A stretch of 64,000 nt of DNA from Plantimonas leprariae. GTDB lineage: Bacteria; Pseudomonadota; Alphaproteobacteria; Rhizobiales; Rhizobiaceae. Below, piece by piece: positions 1 through 7,238 of this stretch; position 1 is the stretch's first letter, and every line of letters starts with the position of its first letter. The stretch spans positions 248,001-312,000 of the forward strand of contig NZ_VZDO01000001.1 in assembly GCF_008802405.1 (NCBI RefSeq), read 5' to 3'. The notes below the pieces were generated by a model. The model was not told the origin of the DNA. It saw only the letters and a list, made by a program, of their open reading frames with translations, and did not search any database. Position numbers and translations under genes: made by a program.

Positions 1-114
1 ATTGCCGTTGACGAAATGCCTGTCGGCCGTCGGCAGGGGCTCGGTGCGGCCGGGCAGCGCCTCGCCGGGCGCCGGCATCCGGGTCTTCTTCGAGAACATG
101 TCGAGGATATACAT
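1..114 (-). CDS. msrA: Peptide-methionine (S)-S-oxide reductase, N-terminal fragment (cut by window edge)
   Basis: Only the first 38 codons are present; the gene continues past the left edge. The translation begins MYILDMFSKKTRMP and runs through an 'ALPGR-EPLPTA-RHFVNGN' stretch that I recognise as the N-terminal leader common to alphaproteobacterial MsrA, just before the catalytic GCFWG motif, which lies outside the window. MsrA reduces methionine-S-sulfoxide in proteins and free methionine, repairing oxidative damage in the cytoplasm. A GAGGGAG ribosome-binding sequence precedes the ATG. The call relies on a short leader and would be settled by the adjoining sequence. Confidence 0.7.
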   Translation of the reverse strand, partial: MYILDMFSKKTRMPAPGEALPGRTEPLPTADRHFVNGN

Positions 115-143
115 TCGCGGTCTCCCTCAATCAGAACGGGGCG

Positions 144-440
144 TCAGCGGACGAGCCGGCCGTGGCGGCGATGCGGCGGGCGCCCGACGAAGAGAAGCAC
201 GAACGCCGCCAGGCCGAAGGTGATCGAGGCCGGCCAGTTCGCGACCGTGGCGACGAGGTCGACCGCGTTCGCCGACATGCCGTCGCCGGGCCCGAGCGGC
301 AGGCCGACGGCGGCGAAGGCTTCGCCGATCGAGCCGAGCCGCGTCGCGCCGTCGGCGAGCGAGCGAGCGATGTCCCCAACGGCGAAGACGAGGGCGAGCG
401 CCAGAAGGATGCCGCCGACGAGGTTGAGAATGAAGCGCAT
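144..440 (-). CDS. Small two-helix membrane protein, unknown function
   Basis: A 98-residue protein with two likely transmembrane helices, one near residues 3-20 (ILNLVGGILLALALVFAVG) and one near residues 68-86 (ASITFGLAAFVLLFVG), separated by a loop with several glycines. The C-terminus is basic (RPPHRRHGRLVR). The ATG at 440 gives the full first helix. It lies about 30 bases upstream of msrA on the same strand, so the two may be co-transcribed. I do not recognise the family. The coding potential rests on the hydrophobic pattern and uninterrupted frame. Confidence 0.55.
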   Translation of the reverse strand: MRFILNLVGGILLALALVFAVGDIARSLADGATRLGSIGEAFAAVGLPLGPGDGMSANAVDLVATVANWPASITFGLAAFVLLFVGRPPHRRHGRLVR

Positions 441-596
441 CGCTGGGCCGGAAGAAGGACTGATGGCAAGACCGCAGGACGAACGACCGCCCGCGCATCC
501 GCACTCATAGATGGTCATGTGCGCGTCGAACAGCAACCGCGCCCCGATCGCTTCGACGGCTGCGGACCTCGCGCGCATCCGGTGCGATTTCGCGGC

Positions 597-624
597 TTGA
601 ACGGGATGGCGATCTGGCTATAAG
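597..624 (+). promoter_or_regulatory. Candidate sigma-70 promoter for tRNA-Ser
   Basis: TTGAAC at 597-602 and TATAAG at 619-624 are separated by 16 bases. The expected start of transcription would be about 73 bases before the mature tRNA 5' end at 704. The boxes match consensus at most positions, but this is a pattern match only. Confidence 0.45.
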
Positions 625-703
625 TCCGCGCCGACCGTCACGGTGCCGCTTCCCGCGGCGCGTGAGCGTTCCTGCCGGGCTGCTTCGGAGCCGCGACGGG
701 CGC

Positions 704-793
704 GGAGAGGTGGCCGAGTGGTCGAAGGCGCACGCCTGGAAAGTGTGTATACGGGGAACCGTATCGCGGGTTCGAATCCCGCTCTCTCCGCCA
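704..793 (+). tRNA. tRNA-Ser(GGA), reads UCC/UCU
   Basis: A 90-nt class II tRNA with encoded CCA. The acceptor GGAGAGG (704-710) pairs with TCTCTCC before discriminator G and CCA at 791-793, with one G-U pair. The D arm has the usual GGCCGAGTGGTCGAAGGC form, the anticodon stem-loop is CACGC-CTGGAAA-GTGTG with anticodon GGA, the long variable arm is TACGG-GGA-ACCGTA-like, and the T arm is GCGGG-TTCGAAT-CCCGC. The long variable arm and GGA anticodon define it as a serine tRNA. The IS3 remnant starts about 150 bases downstream. Confidence 0.96.
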
Positions 794-1004
794 TCGACCA
801 GCCAATCAGTTGTGTCGTAAGCGTTTTCAGGCATTTGTTGGTCGCAATCCGCACCCTGATACAGCATTTTGTCCCAGCAGGGTTCGCTGATGCCGCGACT
901 ATACCGACCCGTACGGCGAGGTAAGGTTTTCTATTTCCGAGCTGTGACCTTGCCCCCTGAAATGCCCTCGATCTGAAGCTAGGGTCCGTCGACAGGAAAG
1001 ACGG

Positions 1005-1330
1005 ATGATGAAGAGGAGCAGGTTCAGCGATTGTAGGCGAGACGCGTGGCTCGCCGGAAGCAGATCATCGGGATTTTGAAGCAGCAGGCGGTTGGACTGC
1101 CGGTGGCCGAGATCTGTCGCAAGCACGGCATCAGCGACGCGACGTTCTACACGTGGCGTTCGCGCTACGGCGGCATGGAGGTGTCGGACGCACGGCGTCT
1201 GAAGGCGCTCGACGAGGAGAACCGCAAGCTCAGGAAGTTTCTGGCCGAGGCGATGCTTGACGTGGCGACGTTGCGGGAAGCGCTGGGGAAAAAACTTCTG
1301 ACGCTTAGGCCGCACGGAGAACGGCCGTGA
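1005..1330 (+). pseudogene. IS3-family transposase OrfA, N-terminus disrupted
   Basis: From 1046 the translation reads RKQIIGILKQQAVG, VAEICRKHGISDATFYTWRSR, YGGMEVSDARRLKALDEEN and then a leucine-zipper-like KLRKFLAEAMLD segment: the standard OrfA (HTH_Tnp_1) layout of about 90 residues. The expected start MKRSRFS is present at 1005-1010 but in another frame; roughly 27 extra bases (TGTAGGCGAGACG and following, from about 1033) separate it from the QIIGIL motif. The intact form would read RFSEEQIIGIL, so this is an insertion that breaks the N-terminus. A protein starting from GTG 1046 could still be made, but it would lack the first turn of the DNA-binding domain. Confidence 0.75.
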
Positions 1331-1830
1331 GCTGGGCGATCGAGAAGAAGGGTGACTGTCAGCGGCGTGCCTGCGCGCCGATAGGCATGGAGCCGAAGAC
1401 GTATCGCTGCGCCGCAACGCGGAGCGACGATGCGCCGGTGCGAGCGCGCCTGCGCAGCCTCGCCGGCGAGCGTCGTCGGTTCGGCTACCGGCGGCTTCTG
1501 ATCATGCTGCGCCGGGAAGGGGCTGCGCCTCGACCACAAGACGCTGTTCCGCCTCTACCGGGAGGAGCGGCTGTCGGTGCGCCGGCGCGGTGGGCGCAGC
1601 CAAGCACTCGGCACCCGAGTTCCTGCCGCGGTACCGCAGGAGCCCAATCAGTGCTGGAGACTGGGCTTCGTCTCGGACACGCCGGAAGACGGCCGGCGTT
1701 CCGCATCCTGGTTGTAGTCGACGACCGCACGCCGAGTGCCTGGCGCTGGTGGTCGACACCTCGCTGTCCGGCCGGATGGCACGGCGGCCGGTGCGCATCC
1801 GTCCCGCATGGCGATCGATGAAGCCGACCA
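1327..1830 (+). pseudogene. IS3-family transposase OrfB fragment with frameshifts
   Basis: The frame overlapping the end of OrfA gives an OrfB start (about 65 residues, ending RRFGYRRLLIMLRREG) that matches the RRFGYRR-HxLLRREG motif of IS3 OrfB. The next conserved segment (DHKTLFRLYREERLSVRRR) continues in a different frame, and another segment resembling FVSDTPEDGRRFRILVVVDD and LALVVDTSLSG needs at least one more frame change. The integrase DDE core is not readable. It is a dead fragment. Only the approximate extent can be given. Confidence 0.7.
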
Positions 1831-2301
1831 CCGGAAAGGGATGTTCCGATCACGCATCATGCCGGCGAAACCTGTTCAGGAGTTGCGGTTTGGGTCATGC
1901 GCGCGTCGGGGTTTGTCTTGATTGCCGTTCCGCTTCGTTCATCTGCAGGCAGCTTGATTGGACGAGGAAACTCGACGCCGTCACCGAGACCTTCGAGCGG
2001 CCCGAAACTCGACCCGGCGATCTGCAGTCAGATCATGGTCGACGTTGGGAGATGTGTCTCACCCTTCTCGTAGCTGCCGGAGGCCGCCAGGGTCGATCGG
2101 ACGATCCTTTGCGCCTCCTCCCCGCCGCGTCGGTGCGAACTCGCCAAAGGCACCCTTCGGCCAGCACGTGTCGGAAACACATCGGCAGGTCTTGAGCATA
2201 AACAACGAAATCGTTCAGATTGTCGCGCGAAGCCCGTTCGGGAAGTCGTGCGCCCAACCCCGATTCGAACCCCGGCCCTGTCGCCGCACGTGGAGACGTT
2301 G
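1831..2301 (+). other. Intergenic stretch without a recognisable gene
   Basis: About 470 bases between the IS remnant and the APC permease. Several open frames cross it, but none shows a ribosome-binding site, family motif or convincing composition. It may contain the missing right part of the insertion sequence in decayed form. The promoter of the downstream permease must lie here or in the IS remnant; I see no strong -35/-10 pair. Confidence 0.5.
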
Positions 2302-3885
2302 ATGACCACCGCTCCCATTCCCAACGCCGGCAGCGCGCCGGCCGGCTACACCGACGACAAGAAGCACGCCGACATGCAGGTCCTGCATTCGATGGGCTAC
2401 GCGCAGGAGCTCGAGCGGCGGATGAGCCGCTTCTCGAACTTCGCGATCTCGTTCTCGATCATCTGCATCCTGTCCGGCGGCATCAACTCGCTGGCGCAGG
2501 CGACCGCCGGTGCCGGCGGCGCCGCGATCGGCATCGGCTGGCCGCTCGGCTGCCTCGTCTCCGCCGTGTTCGCGATCGCCATGGCGCAGATCGCCTCCGC
2601 CTACCCGACGGCGGGCGGCCTCTACCATTGGGGCTCGATCCTCGGGAACCGCTTCGTCGGCTGGCTGACCGCCTGGTTCAACCTGCTCGGCCTCGTCACC
2701 GTGCTCGGCGCCATCAACGTCGGCACCTACTACTTCTTCTTCGGCGCCTTCGGCCCGATGCTCGGCATGGAGGACACGATCACCGTGCGCGTCCTGTTCC
2801 TCGCCGCGATCACCGCGCTCCAGGCCGTGATCAACCATGTCGGCATCGGCCTGACGGCCAAGCTCACCGACTTCTCCGGCACGCTGATCCTCGTCGCTTC
2901 GGTGGCGCTGACGCTCGCCTGCCTCGCCTTCGCGCCGTCCTGGGACGTCGCCCGCCTGTTCACGTTCCACAACTATTCCGGCGCGGCCGGCGGCAACGTC
3001 TGGCCGGAGGTCTCCACCGGCTGGGCCTTCCTGCTCGGCCTGCTCCTGCCGATCTACACGATCACCGGCTACGACGCCTCCGCCCACACTTCGGAGGAAA
3101 CGCGCGACGCCGCGACGTCCGTGCCGAAAGGCATGGTCTCGGCAGTGCTCTGGTCCAGCATCGCCGGCTACGTCGTGCTGTGCGCCTTCGTCCTGATGAT
3201 CCCGAACATGGACGCGGCGGCGGCGCAGGGCTGGAACGTCTTCTTCTGGGCGATGGACGCGCAGGTGCCGCCGGTGATCCGCAACGTGCTCTACGCGGCG
3301 ATCTTCGTGTCGCAGTTCCTGTGCGGCCTCGCGACCGTCACCTCCGTGTCGCGCATGATCTTCGCCTTCTCGCGCGACGGCGGCCTGCCGGCCTCGAAGG
3401 CGCTCGCCAGGGTGAACCCACGTTTCCGCACCCCCGTCGCGGCGATTTGGACGGGCTCCGCCCTCTGCGTGCTGTTCGTCTGGGGCACCTCGCTCGTCTC
3501 GTTCGGCGAAGCGTCCGCCTACGCGATCGTCGTGTCCTGCACGGTGATCTTCCTGTTCTTTTCCTTCGCCATCCCGATCACCGTCGGCCTGTTCGCCTAC
3601 GGCACGCGGAAATGGCCGACCATGGGTCCCTGGAACATCGGGCGCGCCGCCTTCTCGCTCGTCGCGGTGCTCTCGATCGCGGCGATGGTGCTGATCTTCG
3701 CTCTCGGCGTCCAGCCGCCGAACGGCAACGCGCTCTACATCACGCTCGGCTTCCTGGTGATCGCCGCGCTCGTCTGGTTCCTGTTCGAGCGCCGCCGCTT
3801 TCGCGGCCCGCCGATCGGCGACGAGATCCAGCGCCGCCAGGCCGCCATCCGCGCGGCCGAGTCCGCGGTCGGCGAAACCGCCTGA
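2302..3885 (+). CDS. APC-superfamily amino acid/amine permease
   Basis: A 527-residue inner-membrane transporter with about twelve hydrophobic helices. The N-terminal region MSRFSNFAISFSIICILSGG and the helix 2-3 segment PTAGGLYHWGSILG are typical of the amino acid/GABA/choline permease branch of the APC superfamily, as are TITGYDASAHTSEETRDA and the SRMIFAFSRDGGLP loop. Such proteins import amino acids or small amines using ion or proton gradients. The ATG at 2302 is chosen because GGAG lies 8 bases upstream and the preceding in-frame codons are not family-like. It stands alone between the IS remnant and a convergent operon. The substrate is unknown; closeness to methylated-amine genes makes an amine or betaine-type substrate possible but unproven. 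Confidence 0.85.
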   Translation: MTTAPIPNAGSAPAGYTDDKKHADMQVLHSMGYAQELERRMSRFSNFAISFSIICILSGGINSLAQATAGAGGAAIGIGWPLGCLVSAVFAIAMAQIASAYPTAGGLYHWGSILGNRFVGWLTAWFNLLGLVTVLGAINVGTYYFFFGAFGPMLGMEDTITVRVLFLAAITALQAVINHVGIGLTAKLTDFSGTLILVASVALTLACLAFAPSWDVARLFTFHNYSGAAGGNVWPEVSTGWAFLLGLLLPIYTITGYDASAHTSEETRDAATSVPKGMVSAVLWSSIAGYVVLCAFVLMIPNMDAAAAQGWNVFFWAMDAQVPPVIRNVLYAAIFVSQFLCGLATVTSVSRMIFAFSRDGGLPASKALARVNPRFRTPVAAIWTGSALCVLFVWGTSLVSFGEASAYAIVVSCTVIFLFFSFAIPITVGLFAYGTRKWPTMGPWNIGRAAFSLVAVLSIAAMVLIFALGVQPPNGNALYITLGFLVIAALVWFLFERRRFRGPPIGDEIQRRQAAIRAAESAVGETA

Positions 3886-3925
3886 CGCCCGGAAAACGAC
3901 GCGGGCGCGGACGCGACGCCTCGCT

Positions 3926-5170
3926 CTAACCGAGCAGCATCCGGACGTGGTCGTTGAGGAATCGGCCCTTGGGGTCGAGCTCGCGACGCAACTGGCGGAA
4001 GTCGTCCGCGCGCGGGTAGAGTTGCGTCACGTCCTCTGTGTCCAGGAAATGCATCTTGCCCCAGTGGGGGCGCGAGCCGTAGCGCCGGAGGATCTGGTCC
4101 ACGTCCTTGAGGAAGGCCCAATAGTCGATCCCGGGACCGCCCGAGACCGACAAGGTGATCGAGTCCTGATGGTGGAACGGGCTCATCCAGGCCGGGTCGC
4201 CGGCCGTGAAGCGGTACTCGATCGGATAGATGCAGTTCGTGTGCCTGGTGAGCATCAGTTCGCGCACGGCTCGGACCGTTGCCTTGCCGTGCTCGACCGG
4301 AACCGCGTATTCGAGCTCAACGAAGTTCGGAACGTATTCGATCGGATAGACGTCGGACGAGTAGGCGATCTTCTCGAACTCGGCCTCCATCGGCGCTGCG
4401 TCCGTGATGTCCATCACCTTCATCTCGCAGACGTCCGATTGCGCCGCGGTGCTCGACCAGGGCGAGGCGGAGGTGTCGGCGAGGCAGTAGAGGTGGCGGC
4501 TTTCCGGCACCGGGCACCAGAAGAAGCCGAAATGGCGGTGCTCGGCCGCCAGTTCGTCGTGCCGCTCCATGCAGGTCTCGAAGCTGTCCCGCCAGAGCCG
4601 CTCGTGGAGGTTGTAGCTGTCCATGACGTTCAGCGTCATCGTCGAGATGATGCCGAGCGAGCCGACCGAGACCTGCGCCGCGTGCAGGAGGTCCGTGTCG
4701 GACCCGTCGATCTCAAGCACGTCGCCGTCGGCCTTGACGATGCGCATCCCGGCGATCGACGAGGCGAGGTTGCCGAGCTTCGCACCCGTCCCGTGCGTGC
4801 CGGTGGTGAAGGCGCCCGCGACGGCCTGGCTGTCGATGTCGCCCTGGTTGACGAGGGACAGGCTGTGTTCCTTCAGGGATCGGCCGACCTCGTTGATGCG
4901 CGTGCCGCCGGCCACCGTGATCTGCTTGCGCTGATGGTCGATCGTCTGGACGCCGCGGAGATCGGCGAGCGACAGGAGCGCGCCGCTGGTGCCGACGACC
5001 GGCGTGAACGAGTGGCCCGAACCCGCGACGCGGACGTTCAGGTCACGTCGGTCAGCCTCGCGGACGAGCTCGCGAAGCTCCTCTTCCGTTGCGGGTGCCG
5101 CCTTGAACTGCGAGACGCAGTACTGGTTGCCGACCCAGTTGCGCCAGACGCCTCCCTTCTCGAAACCCAT
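3926..5170 (-). CDS. FAD-linked aldonolactone oxidase (D-arabinono-1,4-lactone oxidase family)
   Basis: A 414-residue flavoprotein of the vanillyl-alcohol-oxidase fold. The N-terminal FAD-binding (PCMH) domain carries VRVAGSGHSFTP, where the histidine is the usual site of covalent FAD attachment, followed by the LVNQGDIDSQAVAGAFTTGTHGTG segment. The C-terminal ALO domain ends with RPHWGKMHFL, the HWGK motif of sugar-lactone oxidases. Family members oxidise aldono-1,4-lactones or related sugar alcohols with oxygen. Start ATG 5170 has GGGAG upstream and lies 13 bases after the stop of the SDR gene, so the two form an operon. The physiological substrate cannot be read from sequence; the SDR partner suggests a sugar or polyol oxidation route. 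Confidence 0.8.
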   Translation of the reverse strand: MGFEKGGVWRNWVGNQYCVSQFKAAPATEEELRELVREADRRDLNVRVAGSGHSFTPVVGTSGALLSLADLRGVQTIDHQRKQITVAGGTRINEVGRSLKEHSLSLVNQGDIDSQAVAGAFTTGTHGTGAKLGNLASSIAGMRIVKADGDVLEIDGSDTDLLHAAQVSVGSLGIISTMTLNVMDSYNLHERLWRDSFETCMERHDELAAEHRHFGFFWCPVPESRHLYCLADTSASPWSSTAAQSDVCEMKVMDITDAAPMEAEFEKIAYSSDVYPIEYVPNFVELEYAVPVEHGKATVRAVRELMLTRHTNCIYPIEYRFTAGDPAWMSPFHHQDSITLSVSGGPGIDYWAFLKDVDQILRRYGSRPHWGKMHFLDTEDVTQLYPRADDFRQLRRELDPKGRFLNDHVRMLLG

Positions 5171-5183
5171 GTGCCCGCTCCCT

Positions 5184-5951
5184 TCAGACGGCGGTGAAGC
5201 AGTTGTCGACGAAGAGCTGCGCGCCGCTGACGAAGCTCGCGTCGTCGCTGGCGAGGTAGAGCGCCGCCTTCGCAACCTCGTCGGGCCGGCACATACGGCC
5301 TTGGCTCACGGCGATCGCGGCGTCCGAAACATCGACGCCGTACCGGGACAGTTCCTCGACCTCCCTTCGGCCGTGCGGCGTCTGGATGAAGCCGGGGCAG
5401 ACGGCGTTGCAGCGGACGTTCCGGTCGCGGAACTCGACGGCGATCGCGCGGGCGAACATGTGGCAGGCGCCCTTCGTGGTGTCGTAGAGCACTTCCATCG
5501 GTGTCGCGGCGACGGCCGAGATCGAGGACGTGCAGACGATCGCGCCGCCGCCCGCTTCGATCATCTGCGGCAGCACGGCGCGCGTCATGAGGAACATCGA
5601 GCGCACGTTGATCGCCATCAGGCGATCCCATTCCTCGAGCGTCGTATCGAGAAACGGCTTCACCACGATCGTGCCAGCATGATTGAACAGCACCGTGACC
5701 GGACCGAGAGCCGCCGACACGGCGGCGACCGCCGCGCCGACCTGAGCCTCGTCCGACACGTCGGCCGGCGCGAACACCGCCCGGTGGCCGGCCTCGCGCA
5801 GCCGGGCGGCGAGCGCCTCGCCATCGCTCCGGGGCAGATCGACGATGCCGACCGCCGCGCCTTCCCGGGCGAAGAGTTCGGACGCGGCGAGGCCGCATCC
5901 CCCGGCCCCGCCGCTGATCAAGGCGACCTTGCCTTCCAATCGGCCTTGCAT
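5184..5951 (-). CDS. Short-chain dehydrogenase/reductase
   Basis: A 255-residue classical SDR. The glycine-rich cofactor loop ISGGAGGCGLA lies near residues 12-22, NHAG (variant of NNAG) near residue 90, the catalytic serine in CTSSISA, and the YDTTKG tyrosine-lysine pair near residue 155. An acidic residue after the second strand (GIVDLPRS) favours NAD(H). The C-terminal IQTPHGR-to-LASDDASFVSGAQLFVDNC segment is typical. It precedes the aldonolactone oxidase in the same operon, suggesting both act on one carbohydrate-like substrate, but this is inference. A LacI-type palindrome sits just upstream. Confidence 0.85.
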   Translation of the reverse strand: MQGRLEGKVALISGGAGGCGLAASELFAREGAAVGIVDLPRSDGEALAARLREAGHRAVFAPADVSDEAQVGAAVAAVSAALGPVTVLFNHAGTIVVKPFLDTTLEEWDRLMAINVRSMFLMTRAVLPQMIEAGGGAIVCTSSISAVAATPMEVLYDTTKGACHMFARAIAVEFRDRNVRCNAVCPGFIQTPHGRREVEELSRYGVDVSDAAIAVSQGRMCRPDEVAKAALYLASDDASFVSGAQLFVDNCFTAV

Positions 5952-5972
5952 CGCAAATCTCCCGATCTTGCC

Positions 5973-5982
5973 AAAGCGCTTC
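5973..5982. promoter_or_regulatory. Possible LacI-type operator upstream of the SDR/lactone oxidase operon
   Basis: AAAGCGCTTC contains the self-complementary AAGCGCTT with a central CG, the core found in many LacI/GalR-family operators. It lies about 22 bases upstream of the SDR start codon. No LacI-family gene is in the window, so a regulator would have to act from elsewhere. A single short palindrome is weak evidence. Confidence 0.25.
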
Positions 5983-6653
5983 CCCGCGCGATGCCGGAGA
6001 ATGAGGCCGAAGACGCGCGACCCAGCTTCACGATTTTGGCGCTCGTCTTTCCGATCTGTTGCAGCGCCGATGATCCTCCCGGTGATCGGCGACGGCGCGA
6101 AACGACCTTAGGATGCTGGTGAGGACCAAGCCATAGAAATGCGAAGGCCCCCCGCCAAAGCGGCATGCTGGCAACTGTTGAAATCGGAAGGAGCGAGCCC
6201 CGCGACCGATCGGCGGGAAACGCGTGGGATCACCGACCGCCTTCGAGACGGGAGCGTGCCGGCGCTCGCCAACGACTTCTGCGTGCCGCTCGGAGGCCTC
6301 CCTGCAGCTTCGCCAGATGCGGACGGCACAACCGGACCGGGTGAGGCGGCGTCACCGCGATGGTGCGCAGCCGCGATGCGCCGGGGAGCCGCGGGCCGCC
6401 TGCGTTGCCAGTGCCGGACATCTCGAACCATTCGGTCGGCGCCGCGCTGGCGCCGGCCGAGACGACGCGCCTCGACGAACCGGCGTTGCAACGGTCCTGC
6501 GGCAGCGTCGACCCCAGCGACCGGCCGATTCCGAGCCGCTCGACACGGTCTATTTCCAGAAAACGCGTTTCGTCGGCCCGCTCGGCCGAGCCATCTCGCT
6601 GCGCGGCGTCGGTTTCGGTTCGAAGCGAGCGGCTGACCGCGCGAGGACCGTTC
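5983..6653. other. Large intergenic stretch without a recognisable gene
   Basis: About 670 bases between the divergent SDR promoter and the 3' end of mgdD. Open frames exist on both strands but translate to arginine/alanine-rich sequences without family motifs, good starts or ribosome-binding sites. It may be a decayed gene, since neighbouring spacers are far shorter. I see no hairpin plus T-tract and no repeat. Confidence 0.5.
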
Positions 6654-7238
6654 TCAGCCGAACTCCTCGGCGCTCGCCACCAGCCAATGCGCGAAGCTCG
6701 CGGCAAAGGAGCGGAACACCGCGACGTCGTAGGTCGGCGCTTCGTCGACCTGCCAGAGGACAATCCCGACATGCGACGCGAGGGTCACCGCCGCATCGCC
6801 CGGAGCGAAGGCGGCGGGATGGAGGTCGATCGGCACGCCCTTGGCGAGCGTGTCCCGGACGTTCGGCCCCGACAGTCGCAGCACGCCGTAGCCCGACGAC
6901 TGGTCGCAGACCGAGCCGCGCCCCTCGACCGCGCGGGCGAGGTCGCGCGCGAAGCGCCAGCCGCCGTCCTCGCACACAGCGAGCCAAGTGTCGGGACCGG
7001 TGCCGACGAAGGCCAGCGACCCGGCGCGCGACACCTTCGGCCCGGATTGCAGATCGACGCCATGGGCGGTCCGCAACGCCTCGGCCAAATCCGCAGTCCG
7101 GTCCTTTCGAGCCGTGAGCGTCGCGATGCCGAGGCCGACGCGTTCCGTCATCGCGACGTTCGCCGCGCGCTTGCGCGCGTGGGGCGGATGGAGAACCGCG
7201 GCGAAGGCCGAAACGCCTCGAAGGTCTGGGTCAGGCAT
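6654..7238 (-). CDS. mgdD: N-methylglutamate dehydrogenase subunit D (sarcosine oxidase gamma-like)
   Basis: A 194-residue SoxG-family protein: MTERVGLGIATLTARKD at the N-terminus, then the WLAVCEDGGWRFARDLARAV region and C-terminal SHVGIVLWQVDEAPTYDVAVFRSFAASFAHWL, which match the gamma subunit of heterotetrameric sarcosine oxidases. The gamma subunit has no cofactor motif and helps assemble the complex. The start at 7238 overlaps the end of mgdC by 8 bases, indicating translational coupling; longer in-frame starts would be inside mgdC. It is the last gene of the four-gene operon. The NMG-dehydrogenase rather than sarcosine-oxidase assignment comes from context (mgs and gmaS nearby). Confidence 0.85.
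   Translation of the reverse strand: MPDPDLRGVSAFAAVLHPPHARKRAANVAMTERVGLGIATLTARKDRTADLAEALRTAHGVDLQSGPKVSRAGSLAFVGTGPDTWLAVCEDGGWRFARDLARAVEGRGSVCDQSSGYGVLRLSGPNVRDTLAKGVPIDLHPAAFAPGDAAVTLASHVGIVLWQVDEAPTYDVAVFRSFAASFAHWLVASAEEFG

Larger units (their letters stand above)
944..1830 (+). mobile_element. Degraded IS3-family insertion sequence remnant
   Basis: This stretch holds the remains of an IS3-type two-ORF element: a helix-turn-helix OrfA and the start of a DDE-integrase OrfB, both disrupted. The left edge is placed at TGACCTTGCCCCCT (944), which resembles the terminal inverted repeats of some IS3 subgroups; that assignment is tentative. I find no matching right inverted repeat, and the catalytic DDE part of OrfB is missing or unreadable, so the element cannot be autonomous. 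It lies directly downstream of tRNA-Ser and upstream of the APC permease, consistent with a region open to insertions. The right boundary is approximate. Confidence 0.7.

Noticed and set aside
2260-2290. GATTCGAACCCC, resembling the complement of a tRNA T-arm, just before the APC permease
   Set aside because: The flanking bases do not form a T-stem (CGGGG on both sides rather than complementary), and no other tRNA part is nearby. Treated as chance, not an att site.
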